From Ligilactobacillus salivarius DSM 20555 = ATCC 11741 (GTDB lineage: Bacteria > Bacillota > Bacilli > Lactobacillales > Lactobacillaceae), in contig NZ_AYYT01000009.1 of assembly GCF_001435955.1 (NCBI RefSeq), positions 1-62,085 on the forward strand: a stretch of DNA of 62,085 nt, in the 5' to 3' direction. A model generated the notes under the pieces. It was given only the letters and a program-made list of their open reading frames with translations. It had not been told where the DNA came from and searched no databases. This document shows positions 1 through 7,916 of the stretch, one piece after another (position 1 is the first letter of the stretch; the number at the start of each line of letters is the position of its first letter). A program made the position numbers and the translations under genes.

Positions 1-25
1 CTTTAGCTGTAATTACTGTTTTCAT
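1..25 (-). CDS. 5' end of an unidentified gene (partial)
   Basis: Only the first eight codons (MKTVITAK) are inside the window; the gene runs off the left edge. An AAGGTGG ribosome binding site sits a few bases upstream of the ATG, and a TATAAT-like -10 lies at 56-61 on the same strand, so this is a real gene start. The product cannot be identified from eight residues; the opening resembles that of many NAD(P)-dependent oxidoreductases, but that is weak. Confidence 0.6.
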
Positions 26-39
26 TTAATTTCACCACC

Positions 40-76
40 TTTTATCCATGTCTATATTATATCATATTGGATAAAA
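40..76 (-). promoter_or_regulatory. Promoter with flanking dyad of the partial gene
   Basis: Nine-base inverted arms TTTTATCCA (40-48) and TGGATAAAA (68-76) flank a 19-bp spacer that contains a minus-strand TATAAT (56-61). A perfect dyad centred on a -10 element looks like a repressor operator. Which regulator binds is unknown. Confidence 0.4.
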
Positions 77-87
77 TAAAGATATAA

Positions 88-217
88 GAGGCTGGGAAAA
101 AAGTCTCAAGACTTAAAACCCGCTAGAAATCACGTTACTAAAAACGTTGATTCCTAGCGGGTTTTAATATAACTATTTTCTAAAATTCATCTGAAAATAT
201 AGTTTTTTCCCAGCCTC
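88..217. repeat. 130-bp palindromic interspersed repeat, copy 1
   Basis: The element starts GAGGCTGGGAAAAAA and ends with the inverted complement TTTTTTCCCAGCCTC. Inside are two more hairpins: a long one (AACCCGCTAG paired with CTAGCGGGTT, continuing through ATCACGTT/AACGTTGAT) and a shorter one (AACTATTTTC with GAAAATATAGTT). The fold is a three-way junction. A second full-length copy of the same 130 bp is at 46282-46411. It has no coding capacity. It lies just downstream of a truncated gene. Confidence 0.85.
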
Positions 218-253
218 ACTAGGGCTTATATCCCCTCACTAAAGTAAGGGAGG

Positions 254-481
254 TTACGCCCCATCTGTCACTAAAATATCCATATTAATATTATCTAGGT
301 GTAAGTTGCCATATCTTATCAAAGTATCATCTAATCCTTGTGTTTGAGCCATACGCTTGCCACCTATTTCATCTTTATTAGAAATCTTTTTACCTGTTAA
401 TGTTTCGTAAAATTCAATTGACTTTTCTAAGTTACTTACTGTAATTCCTACGTGATTTACTAACGAAAATCCATTATTCAT
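254..481 (-). pseudogene. Truncated VOC/glyoxalase-family protein
   Basis: The 75-residue product opens with a typical VOC first half (VNHVGITVSNLEKSIEFYETLTG), in which the early His is the usual metal ligand. Family members usually have 120-150 residues with a second beta-alpha-beta-beta-beta unit; here the frame stops after VTDGA, so the C-terminal half is missing. The start is the ATG at 481, seven bases after GGAGG; an upstream in-frame ATG would put this SD inside the gene. A small hairpin (233-250) and the 130-bp repeat follow the stop. It is either a decayed gene or a single-module protein; I favour decay. Confidence 0.6.
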
Positions 482-509
482 TTTAAATTCCTCCATTTAC
501 TAATTACTC

Positions 510-1349
510 TTAAAAATCAAATTCATCTGGATTAGGACCCACACGCAAATCTTCATTGAGCATATTAATTCTATCCATATCTTCATCGTCTAATTCAAAG
601 TCAAATACACTAGCATTGCTTATCATGCGATCAGTGTGTACTGATTTAACATTTAATAAAATATCTTGTTGGATATCCCAACGTAAAATCACTTGTGCGG
701 CTGATTTATTATGCTTTTTAGCTATATCTAAAATAACTTCATTCTTTAATAATTGTCCTTGCATTAATGGTGACCAAGCTTGAATTTTCATATCCATGTT
801 AGCTGCATATTCGCGTAATTCCTTTTGTGCCAACTTGGGATGTAATTCTATTTGATTGATAACTGGTACAACTTTAGCAAAAGTTTTCAATTTCTCTAAG
901 TGATGAATTTCAAAGTTACTTACGCCAATTGCTTTAATTTTTCCTTCAGCATATAAAGTTTCCAATGCCTTCCATGATTCTTCAAAAGCGTCTTGTCCTG
1001 GCCAATGGATTAAATATAAATCTAGATAATCTAAATCTAGTTTAGCCAAACTTTCATTAAACGCAGCAATAGTTTCATCATAAGTCAAATGATTGTTCCA
1101 GACTTTAGAGGTAATAAACAAGTCTTCGCGCTTTAAACCTGTTGCTTTAAGTCCTTCTTTAATCCCAATACCTGTACCTTTTTCATTCCCGTAAATAGCA
1201 GCTGTATCAATCAGACGATACCCATTAATAATTCCATTTTTTACAACTTCTGCAGTTTGATCTTCGGGAATTTGAAAAACTCCTAATCCTAGACCTGGAA
1301 TTTTAGTACCATTATTTAATTCAACTCTATCTGATAGCGACTTAATCAT
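510..1349 (-). CDS. Aldo/keto reductase
   Basis: A 279-residue AKR-family NAD(P)H-dependent reductase of the 2,5-diketo-gluconate/YvgN type, presumably a cytosolic detoxifier of aldehydes and ketones. The catalytic tetrad is visible as D48 and Y53 (LIDTAAIYGNE), K82 (ITSKVWN) and H115 (LYLIHWPG); the C-terminal IGVSNF and IKSV-type cofactor region is present as LNVKSVHTD. The start at 1349 is set by AAGGAGGAAC eight bases upstream; a longer upstream reading lacks a site and runs through the promoter. It is divergent from an HxlR regulator that probably controls it. Natural substrate unknown. Confidence 0.9.
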   Translation of the reverse strand: MIKSLSDRVELNNGTKIPGLGLGVFQIPEDQTAEVVKNGIINGYRLIDTAAIYGNEKGTGIGIKEGLKATGLKREDLFITSKVWNNHLTYDETIAAFNESLAKLDLDYLDLYLIHWPGQDAFEESWKALETLYAEGKIKAIGVSNFEIHHLEKLKTFAKVVPVINQIELHPKLAQKELREYAANMDMKIQAWSPLMQGQLLKNEVILDIAKKHNKSAAQVILRWDIQQDILLNVKSVHTDRMISNASVFDFELDDEDMDRINMLNEDLRVGPNPDEFDF

Positions 1350-1396
1350 AATTGTTCCTCCTTGTAAATTCTTGAGATTATAATATAATATACCCT

Positions 1397-1430
1397 GTAC
1401 TTTGCATAGTACGTACTTTTTTGTTATATA
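1397..1430 (+). promoter_or_regulatory. HxlR-type operator and promoter of the regulator
   Basis: The dyad GTACTTTGCATAGTAC (1397-1412) matches the GTACT/AGTAC or TACTAT/ATAGTA arms used by HxlR proteins such as YodB. It overlaps a plus-strand promoter: TTGCAT (1402-1407), 17-bp spacer, TATATA (1425-1430). A further GTACTTTTTTG follows. The position between the divergent reductase and regulator suggests autoregulation and control of the reductase. Confidence 0.55.
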
Positions 1431-1479
1431 GATACCTTTTAGTAACTTTTGTATAAACATTGAGATTGGAGCGATAATT

Positions 1480-1836
1480 TTGACCAAAAAAATTTATAAC
1501 ATTGGTGTAGAAGCTACTATGGATGTCATTGGTGGAAAGTGGAAACCAATTATTTTATGTAATTTTCGCCACCAATCATTACGTACAAGTGAACTAAAAA
1601 GATTAATTCCTAATATCAGCCAAAAGATGTTGACTCAACAATTACGCGAATTAGAAGCAGCCGATATTATCAACCGCAAAGTATATAATCAAGTTCCACC
1701 TAAAGTTGAATATTCTTTAAGTGATTATGGTCAATCATTAAGTACCGTGCTTAGTGATCTTTGTACTTGGGGCGAAATGCATGTAGATATGCTGAAAAAA
1801 CGCGGTGAAGATGTAGAACTTGTAAACTATGACTAA
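1480..1836 (+). CDS. HxlR-family winged-helix transcriptional regulator
   Basis: A 118-residue HxlR/MarR-like regulator. The diagnostic core is plain: MDVIGGKWKPIILCNF, then LRTSELKRLIPNISQKMLTQQLRELE (recognition helix) and the wing region VPPKVEYSLSDYGQSL. The family senses electrophiles or aldehydes, often by cysteine oxidation; Cys28 in ILCNF is a candidate sensor. The start is TTG at 1480 preceded by TTGGAG. It is divergent from the aldo/keto reductase with a shared operator between them and ends in a strong hairpin terminator. Confidence 0.9.
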   Translation: MTKKIYNIGVEATMDVIGGKWKPIILCNFRHQSLRTSELKRLIPNISQKMLTQQLRELEAADIINRKVYNQVPPKVEYSLSDYGQSLSTVLSDLCTWGEMHVDMLKKRGEDVELVNYD

Positions 1837-1860
1837 ACGAAAAACAATGTCAAAACCAAA

Positions 1861-1910
1861 AAATCACTAAAGAGCTCGTCATTTAAAACTTGCTCTCTAG
1901 TGATTTTTTT
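1861..1910. terminator. Bidirectional intrinsic terminator
   Basis: AAATCACTA and AAGAGC pair with GCTCTC and TAGTGATTT (one mismatch), followed by seven T on the plus strand and preceded by an A-run for the minus strand. It serves the HxlR gene and the convergent fetAB pair. Confidence 0.85.
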
Positions 1911-1951
1911 ATTATTTTCAATTCTATTTATTAAATAATCAGTCTTCCTTA

Positions 1952-2716
1952 CTATTTAATTCTCAATTGTAATTTTTCGTTATAGTAATCTTTATATGTT
2001 CGATATCCTGCAATAATTGATCCTAAACTCGTAGCCGATAAAAGCATGAACGTAACCATAATCTGATACTTAATTGCTCTTACTGGATCTACTCCAGCAA
2101 AAATCAAACCTGACATCATTCCTGGTAAACTTACCAAACCAACTGTTTTTGCAGAATCTATCGTTGGTTGCATCGCTGTCTTAATACTTGCATGTAATAA
2201 AGGTAATGAAGCCTGCTTCATAGATGCTCCTAAGGCCAATTTTTCTAAAACCTGTTGTCTTTGGTTTTTAAAAAGTGTATTTAAATTTCTGTAGCAAAGA
2301 CCAATCGCAACCATAGAGTTACTTGCAATCATCCCACTGATAGGGACAATTTGAGATGGAATAAATCTAATTGAACCGGAAGCTACTAATACTCCCATAG
2401 TTACATATGTACTAACAAAAATAGCTAATAATGAATTAAAGTAACTCTTGTGGTCATTAGGATTTCGCTTATGAGCATTGTAGGCAGCATTTAACACAAT
2501 AAAGAAACTCATTGCTGCTGTTAAGATAACATTATTTACATTGAAGATATATTTAAGAATATATCCTACGATTACAAGTTGGACTATTGCCCGGGAAATA
2601 CTATAAAAAATATCCTTTGTTAAACCTAATTTTTCACGGTTACTAATATAAACGGCTACTAATACTAATGCAAAAGCCAATGCTAAAGATAAATTATTAA
2701 CGCTTAGTTGTGACAT
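1952..2716 (-). CDS. fetB: ABC exporter permease, FetB/YbbM family
   Basis: A 254-residue integral membrane protein of the UPF0014 (FetB) family with about seven hydrophobic segments. Conserved family features include the region around GLVSLPGMMSGLIFAGVDP and the YQIMVTFMLLSATSLG segment. In E. coli FetAB is an iron exporter that raises oxidative-stress resistance; metal specificity here is inferred from family only. The start overlaps the end of fetA by 20 bases, so the two are translationally coupled. The bidirectional terminator at 1861-1910 closes the operon. Confidence 0.85.
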   Translation of the reverse strand: MSQLSVNNLSLALAFALVLVAVYISNREKLGLTKDIFYSISRAIVQLVIVGYILKYIFNVNNVILTAAMSFFIVLNAAYNAHKRNPNDHKSYFNSLLAIFVSTYVTMGVLVASGSIRFIPSQIVPISGMIASNSMVAIGLCYRNLNTLFKNQRQQVLEKLALGASMKQASLPLLHASIKTAMQPTIDSAKTVGLVSLPGMMSGLIFAGVDPVRAIKYQIMVTFMLLSATSLGSIIAGYRTYKDYYNEKLQLRIK

Positions 2717-3350
2717 CTTTAATCATCCCTTCCTCTACCCAAATTATTTTATTAGCTTGCTTAATTTCTCCTTCATGATGTGTAATTTGTAGAATTGTTA
2801 CTCCTTGTTTCCAAATCTTATCAATAAATTCATGCACAATTTCAATTGAACGAGCATCCAACCCTACCGTTACTTCATCTAACAACAAAACTTTTGGTAA
2901 GAACATCGTATTTCTCAACAAAGCTACTCGTTGACGCTCACCACCGGATAAACTATTAATATCCTTATGTAAATAAGTTTCTGGTAAATTTACAGATTTC
3001 AAAGCTTCAATTGCAGATTTTTCATCAAATTCTTTTTGACGAATCTCATAAGGAAAACTCAAATTATCAAATACTGTCTCTCCAAATAAACTAGGTTGTT
3101 GAAAGCAATATGACACTTGTTGTCTATATTCAGTTATCGCATACTCATCTTGATTTTTCCCATCAAAGAAGATTTCTCCAGTTGTCGCAGTTAGTAAAGT
3201 AGCTATTATCTTTAATAAAGTACTTTTCCCTCCACCCGAAGGACCGGTGATTGTTATAAATTCATTTTCGTTGATGTCTAGATTTATATTTTTCAATATC
3301 TCATTAGTATCAACTTTATATCCTACATTCTGTAAGCTAAGTATTGCCAT
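2697..3350 (-). CDS. fetA: ABC exporter ATP-binding protein, FetA/YbbL family
   Basis: A 217-residue ATPase. Walker A is GPSGGGKST (36-44), the Q-loop lies in YCFQQPSLFGE, the signature is LSGGERQRV, Walker B is VLLLDE and the switch His is in THHEGE. The D-loop region reads DEVTVGLD, where most importers have DEPTSALD; this is seen in FetA-type ATPases. It forms a two-gene operon with fetB. The proposed role is iron export linked to peroxide defence, which fits a neighbourhood with thiol peroxidase and a heme peroxidase, but no metal-binding residue proves it. Confidence 0.88.
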   Translation of the reverse strand: MAILSLQNVGYKVDTNEILKNINLDINENEFITITGPSGGGKSTLLKIIATLLTATTGEIFFDGKNQDEYAITEYRQQVSYCFQQPSLFGETVFDNLSFPYEIRQKEFDEKSAIEALKSVNLPETYLHKDINSLSGGERQRVALLRNTMFLPKVLLLDEVTVGLDARSIEIVHEFIDKIWKQGVTILQITHHEGEIKQANKIIWVEEGMIKDVTTKR

Positions 3351-3381
3351 CGCCCATACCTCTCTTTTTTAATTTAGAAAA

Positions 3382-3410
3382 ATTATAACATACAAGCGGT
3401 TACACAACAA
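3382..3410 (-). promoter_or_regulatory. fetAB promoter
   Basis: Minus-strand TTGTTG (3405-3410), 17-bp spacer, TATAAT (3382-3387), located about 30 bp upstream of the fetA start. Confidence 0.6.
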
Positions 3411-3441
3411 TTATTATGCTTTGAACAATATATTTTCAAAC

Positions 3442-3477
3442 AAAAAAGGTTCAAAGCCGCTTACCGGCCTTGAACCC
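3442..3477 (-). terminator. Intrinsic terminator of the MFS gene
   Basis: GGTTCAAGGCCG pairs with GCGGCTTTGAACC and is followed by TTTTTTG, 25 bases after the stop codon of the OFA transporter. Confidence 0.85.
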
Positions 3478-3499
3478 TTATTTTCAATTCAATACTAGT

Positions 3500-4726
3500 T
3501 TATTTTTCAAATACTTGTTTCTTAATTCTCAAAATGTCACGTTGTACCCAGAAGGAGACAAACAATGCTACCATATCAACAATAATGAAAGTTATAATTG
3601 TTGTTGCATAACTATGTAACATTTGGTGAGTGTAAGATAGTAAAACTGGACCAACCATACCTGCCATTGCCCATGCAGTTAAGATGTAACCGTGGATAGC
3701 ACCTAATTCTTTTGTACCAAATACATCACCTAGATATGCAGGGATTACTGAGAAACCAGCACCATAGCATGACATTAACAAGCATAATGCTACAACAAAT
3801 ACCATTGGTACGTGGAAAATTAGTAATGTTGCTAACATGATAATATCTACAATGAAGATCAAACTAAATGTTAAAGGTCTACCGATATAGTCAGATAATG
3901 TTGCCCAGATAAGACGACCAAAACCGTTAAATAATCCGATAATACCTACCATAACAGCTGCTGCACCTGCATTCATAGCAGTCATTTCTTGGGCCATAGG
4001 TGAAGCTGCAGATACTAAACCAATTCCACAAGTAATGTTGATGAACAACATGAACCATAAAGAGTAGAATGCTTTAGTTTTTAAAGCTTGGTTAGCTGTA
4101 AGTTGAGCACCTAAACTAACTTTATTACCTTTAGCAACTGCTACTTCTGGAACATCGCCTTCTTTAGGACGCTTAATAAATTGTGCTGCAATAAGCATAA
4201 CAATCATGTAAAATGCACCTAAAATGTAAAATGTTGTCTCTAACCCTACTACACTCATTAATCTTTGTGCAATTGGACTTGTAAGTAAAGCAGCAAATCC
4301 GAATCCCATGATAGCCAAACCTGTTGCCAAGCCTCGCTTATCTGGGAACCATTTGATAATTGTAGAAACAGGAGTTACATAACCAGAACCTAATCCTAAT
4401 CCTCCGATTACCCCATATGACAAGTAAAGCATCCATAATTGATTCAAATGAATTGAAACACCTGTCAAAATAATACCTGTTCCAAATAAGAGAGCTGAAA
4501 TAGTTCCTGTCACTGTAGGGCCGAATTTTTCAACTAAGCGACCCATAAAAGCTGCAGACATTCCCAAGAAGAAAATAGCCAAACTAAAAGCAAATGAAAT
4601 AGCTGATTCTGACCAAGAAGTTTGACTTGCAATAGGCTTTGCATAAACACTCCAAGCATACACTGAACCAATCATTAAATGAAAGATAACACCCGCTAAG
4701 GCAACAACATATCGATTACTTCTCAC
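3500..4726 (-). CDS. OFA-family MFS transporter
   Basis: A 408-residue, 12-helix major facilitator of the oxalate:formate antiporter (OFA) group. Family marks are the N-terminal GSVYAWSVYAKPI, GLGLGSGYVTPVSTIIKWFPDKRGLATG between helices 4 and 5, and a central loop near residue 190. Lactobacilli carry such proteins as single genes; the substrate is a small carboxylate in characterised members, unknown here. The start is GTG at 4726, preceded by a perfect AGGAGG seven bases away. It has its own terminator at 3442-3477. The 280 bp upstream, shared with tpx, contain several TATAAT-like sites but no operator I can name. Confidence 0.85.
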   Translation of the reverse strand: MRSNRYVVALAGVIFHLMIGSVYAWSVYAKPIASQTSWSESAISFAFSLAIFFLGMSAAFMGRLVEKFGPTVTGTISALLFGTGIILTGVSIHLNQLWMLYLSYGVIGGLGLGSGYVTPVSTIIKWFPDKRGLATGLAIMGFGFAALLTSPIAQRLMSVVGLETTFYILGAFYMIVMLIAAQFIKRPKEGDVPEVAVAKGNKVSLGAQLTANQALKTKAFYSLWFMLFINITCGIGLVSAASPMAQEMTAMNAGAAAVMVGIIGLFNGFGRLIWATLSDYIGRPLTFSLIFIVDIIMLATLLIFHVPMVFVVALCLLMSCYGAGFSVIPAYLGDVFGTKELGAIHGYILTAWAMAGMVGPVLLSYTHQMLHSYATTIITFIIVDMVALFVSFWVQRDILRIKKQVFEK

Positions 4727-5006
4727 TTTTGTACCTCCTGTTTTTAAAAACGAACAATAAAATAAACAACTGCTTCAATAGTTCATATATTACACTTTAA
4801 AATATATATGGTATTTTGTGATTAATCAACATAAAATTAGCATTTCTAATATAAAAATAATGATAATGCTTAACATACTAATGTTCGTGTATAATAATTA
4901 TGCGAACGTTAGGTTTTACGAAATATTTTTACAAGCATATATTTACCACTATTAAGCTCACTCGTTCTATAATTAGGATAGTACATAACGAAAGGATCGA
5001 TTAATT

Positions 5007-5501
5007 ATGAAAATTACTCGTCATGACGAACCTCTATCAACTAACGGAACTCCTGTAGATGTTAATGGAGTTTTCCCAGAATTTACAGTTCAAAATGCCA
5101 AAGGTGAAAATGTAAGTAGTTCTGATTTATTAAAGAAAGTGACATTTATCAGTGTTGTTCCTGACATCAACACTAGAGTATGTAGTATTTCTACTAAAAA
5201 ATTTAATCAAGATGTAGACAAATATTCCAACATCGCTTTCTATACAGTTTCTACAAACACAATTGAAGAACAAGCAAATTGGTGTGCAGCTGAAGGCGTT
5301 AAGAATATGCAACTTCTTTCTGACAAAGCTTTCGATTTTGGCAAGAATGCTGGTCTTTATGTTGCTGATAACGATACTGATGCTCGCAGCGTTTGGGTAT
5401 TAGATAATGACGGTAAGGTTCTATATCGTGAATTAGTTATTGAACAAACAGATGAACCAGACTATGAAAGTGTACTACAATTTTTAGATAGTCTAGCTTA
5501 A
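5007..5501 (+). CDS. tpx: Thiol peroxidase, atypical 2-Cys peroxiredoxin
   Basis: A 164-residue Tpx that reduces H2O2 and alkyl hydroperoxides with electrons from thioredoxin. The peroxidatic cysteine is C59 in PDINTRVCSIST and the resolving cysteine is C93 in NWCAAEG; both are needed for the Tpx mechanism and both are present. Length matches the family. The ribosome site AAAGGA precedes the ATG. Monocistronic, closed by the hairpin at 5510-5557. Thioredoxin reductase, its likely electron source, is at 53241. Confidence 0.95.
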   Translation: MKITRHDEPLSTNGTPVDVNGVFPEFTVQNAKGENVSSSDLLKKVTFISVVPDINTRVCSISTKKFNQDVDKYSNIAFYTVSTNTIEEQANWCAAEGVKNMQLLSDKAFDFGKNAGLYVADNDTDARSVWVLDNDGKVLYRELVIEQTDEPDYESVLQFLDSLA

Positions 5502-5509
5502 ACCACAAA

Positions 5510-5557
5510 AATAGCAGCTCTCGATTATTTTAAATCAAAGGCTGCTATTCTTCTTTT
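5510..5557. terminator. Terminator between tpx and the convergent hdeD-like gene
   Basis: AATAGCAG (5510-5517) pairs with CTGCTATT (5542-5549) and is followed by CTTCTTTT. The loop is long (24 nt). The minus-strand gene ends inside its tail. Confidence 0.7.
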
Positions 5558-6080
5558 AGAATGCTTGAATAATTTTTAAAATTCCAATTGTAATCAAATA
5601 TATAGAAATAATCCATACAATTGTTAGAGATGATAACATTGGGTTAAATAATAGCATTATCCCCATAATTAAGGACAAAATGCTTAAAATGACAATTACC
5701 CAATAATACCCTTTATCTAATCTCTTAAAGAAATTGGCTGTTGCAAGTTGAGTTATTGCATCAAAAATAAACCAAACAGCAAAAATTACCGCTATAAAGC
5801 TTGCACCAACTGCGATCTTAAAAATGAATATAAGGCCTAAAATAATATCTAAAATACCCATAACTAAGAGCCAACCAGATTTTTCTCCTAGCCAAAATGA
5901 TATTCCACGTCTGAACCATAATTCATAAATTCCTTTGATAATGGCTATCATCCCAATCATGATTGAGATAAAAGCCAGTGTCGTATCTGGACGATATAAG
6001 GAATATCCTCCTAAAAATATTAGCAAAATACCTATGACCAAACTAAACACATCAAAATTACGTTTATTTTCTGAATACAT
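5556..6080 (-). CDS. HdeD/DUF308 family membrane protein
   Basis: A 174-residue protein of six hydrophobic helices arranged as paired repeats, with the DUF308 pattern (GILLIFLGGYSLYRP, then IIKGIYELWFR, then WLLVMGILDIILGLIFIF). HdeD is an acid-resistance inner-membrane protein in E. coli; the function in Gram-positives is not settled. GAGGTGAGG precedes the ATG. It follows a TetR-family gene on the same strand with a 19-base gap, so the two are probably one operon and the regulator probably controls it. Confidence 0.75.
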   Translation of the reverse strand: MYSENKRNFDVFSLVIGILLIFLGGYSLYRPDTTLAFISIMIGMIAIIKGIYELWFRRGISFWLGEKSGWLLVMGILDIILGLIFIFKIAVGASFIAVIFAVWFIFDAITQLATANFFKRLDKGYYWVIVILSILSLIMGIMLLFNPMLSSLTIVWIISIYLITIGILKIIQAF

Positions 6081-6099
6081 TATTCCTCACCTCTAGCAA

Positions 6100-6693
6100 T
6101 TATTCCTTAACCGCAAATGCTAATGGTGCTTTCGTTCGTGTACGCATCATTATTTTTGCAAATTCATTTGGTGGTTCAGGATTGTCCTTTTCCAACCAAT
6201 AAATTGATAAATTTAACATGCTACCGATTGCATATTCTTCGATATATTCGTGTGGTATCTCGTCACTCATCTTGATACCTAAATACTCCATCCTTTTAAG
6301 CAATTCTCGAGTCAAGATTTGCTTAATTTTATGGTAAAACATTGGGTCACCATTTCCTAACACCATCGCTAAGATAAAGTCTCGCTCTCCATAAATGTAG
6401 GCCGAAAACTTTTGAAAAAATTGTCTGTTCAAATCTTCATAACTAGTCGCTGAGGAAATTGTTCCATTATCATGGAATAACTGTATAATGTCAGAATATA
6501 TAGCTTCCTCTAATTGTTCCAACAAATCTTGTTTACCCTTGTAATGAATATAGAAAGTTCCTCGGTTAATTCCAGCTCTTTCAGTAATATCAGATACTGT
6601 TAGATTTCCAAAACCTTTTTCGTTAATAGTTTCGATCAATGCCCTTTTTATCTTTGCGCGAGTCTTTCTCACCCTTAAATCATTTTGGTGCAT
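6100..6693 (-). CDS. TetR/AcrR-family transcriptional regulator
   Basis: A 197-residue TetR regulator. The N-terminal HTH reads TRAKIKRALIETINEKGFGNLTVSDITERAGINRGTFYIHYKGKQDLLEQLE (about 10-60), followed by a helical ligand domain with the TetR_C_7-like ending typical of lactobacilli. The start at 6693 is chosen because GGGGGAG lies four to nine bases upstream; the longer reading contains this site. Co-directional and adjacent to the HdeD-like gene. Ligand unknown. Confidence 0.85.
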   Translation of the reverse strand: MHQNDLRVRKTRAKIKRALIETINEKGFGNLTVSDITERAGINRGTFYIHYKGKQDLLEQLEEAIYSDIIQLFHDNGTISSATSYEDLNRQFFQKFSAYIYGERDFILAMVLGNGDPMFYHKIKQILTRELLKRMEYLGIKMSDEIPHEYIEEYAIGSMLNLSIYWLEKDNPEPPNEFAKIMMRTRTKAPLAFAVKE

Positions 6694-6827
6694 CGAACTC
6701 CCCCTTTTCTCAAACACTCAATAAAATAATAAACTATCTATTCTGATAATAATATGCTTATATCATCAAAGCAATACTTTTAATCATTTATCGGACATTT
6801 ATTTAATTTTGTATCTTTATAGAATGT

Positions 6828-6860
6828 AAAAAACCCAAAAGACTATAGTAATCTTTTGAG
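6828..6860 (-). terminator. Terminator of the Dyp peroxidase gene
   Basis: CTCAAAAGA pairs with TCTTTTGGG around a nine-base loop, followed by TTTTTT. Confidence 0.8.
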
Positions 6861-6883
6861 CTAAGTTATTATTTTTGGCTATA

Positions 6884-7831
6884 TTATTTATTCAATTCAC
6901 CATCGGCTATCTTATCCAACATATCACGTGAAGGAATGAAGAATAATTGACCTGATAAAATATCTGAGAATGTCAACAAGAAGTCTGATTTATCTACCAT
7001 ATTTTGTAACATCATTTTGGTTACTTTCCAATGACGTGCATATCCAATAAAGTAAGTACCAGTATTATTTTGTGCTGGATCAGAATATGGAACGTTCATA
7101 CGTACAATCTTTTGTTCCTCACCATCAATTTCAGCCTTAGATGCTACGTTATGAGCATTCTTAAACTTATCTTCATCTTCAAGTTCTAGGTCAGTAAATT
7201 TCTCACGACCAACAGCTTTTTCTTGTTCCTCAGTCTTCATATGATTCCAGAAGTCCATGTTATGTTTCCACTTTTGAGCAAATGCATATGAACCATTTTC
7301 AAAGAAAGGATCTTCATCACCGATGATTGCATAATCAGCAGCATCTTCTACTTGTGGAGCTTCTGTTCCATCGATAAAACCGATAATAGCGCGACCTTCA
7401 AAATAACGGAAGCCTTTAGTTTCATCAACAACTGTTGTAATGTCTTCAAGGAATCTGCGGAATTGACTCATTGCTTCGTATACATATGCTTCGCTATCAG
7501 CACGAATATGGAAGAATAAGTCGCCTTTACTTGCAGGCATTGAGTATTCTGGACCACTAATTGTTTCATATGTTTCTAGTTCCTTAGGCTTTGGAGCATT
7601 AGGGAATAGATAATCCCAAGCATCATTACTAATACCGAAAGATGCTTTTAAGTAACCATCACCATTTCTAATTCTCAAGGAACGAATAATTGCCTGATAA
7701 CGATCTGCAAATTCTTGAATTACTTCTTGTTCATGAGCTTGATTTTCACGCTTTAATTCAAGAACTGTAAATTGTACGCTCTTTCCAATATCTTTCCACA
7801 CATCTTGTGCTTTGCTAGGATTCATTGCCAT
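6884..7831 (-). CDS. Dyp-type heme peroxidase, cytosolic YfeX-like
   Basis: A 315-residue dye-decolorizing peroxidase. The family GXXDG motif is GFIDG (151-155) with catalytic D154; a distal Arg is in FIGYARHWK. A His in the KNAHNVAS segment is a candidate proximal heme ligand. There is no Tat or Sec signal, so it acts in the cytosol. The start is the ATG at 7831 (MAMNPSK) after GGAAGGGG; an upstream in-frame ATG lacks a site. Upstream lies a Fur/PerR-like dyad (7857-7882), then the DUF3021/LytTR pair on the same strand, 85 bp away. Physiological substrate unknown; peroxide detoxification or heme handling is inferred. Confidence 0.9.
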   Translation of the reverse strand: MAMNPSKAQDVWKDIGKSVQFTVLELKRENQAHEQEVIQEFADRYQAIIRSLRIRNGDGYLKASFGISNDAWDYLFPNAPKPKELETYETISGPEYSMPASKGDLFFHIRADSEAYVYEAMSQFRRFLEDITTVVDETKGFRYFEGRAIIGFIDGTEAPQVEDAADYAIIGDEDPFFENGSYAFAQKWKHNMDFWNHMKTEEQEKAVGREKFTDLELEDEDKFKNAHNVASKAEIDGEEQKIVRMNVPYSDPAQNNTGTYFIGYARHWKVTKMMLQNMVDKSDFLLTFSDILSGQLFFIPSRDMLDKIADGELNK

Positions 7832-7856
7832 AATAATTTCCCCTTCCAAAGTTAGT

Positions 7857-7882
7857 TTAGAATTATTACAAATTAATTCTAA
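7857..7882. promoter_or_regulatory. Fur/PerR-like inverted repeat upstream of the Dyp peroxidase
   Basis: Perfect arms TTAGAATTA (7857-7865) and TAATTCTAA (7874-7882) with an 8-bp spacer. The left part reads TTAGAATTATTACAA, close to the 7-1-7 Fur/PerR consensus TTAGAATNATTCTAA (13 of 15 counting the free N). Placement just upstream of a heme peroxidase makes PerR or Fur control plausible. Confidence 0.5.
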
Positions 7883-7916
7883 CACTTTTTAATAAGGTTT
7901 ACTACTACATAAATTT

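Noticed and set aside
4727-5006. Inverted GTTCG/CGAAC around a TATAAT upstream of tpx as a regulatory site
   Set aside because: Arms are only five bases, about 110 bp from the tpx start, and match no operator I can name.
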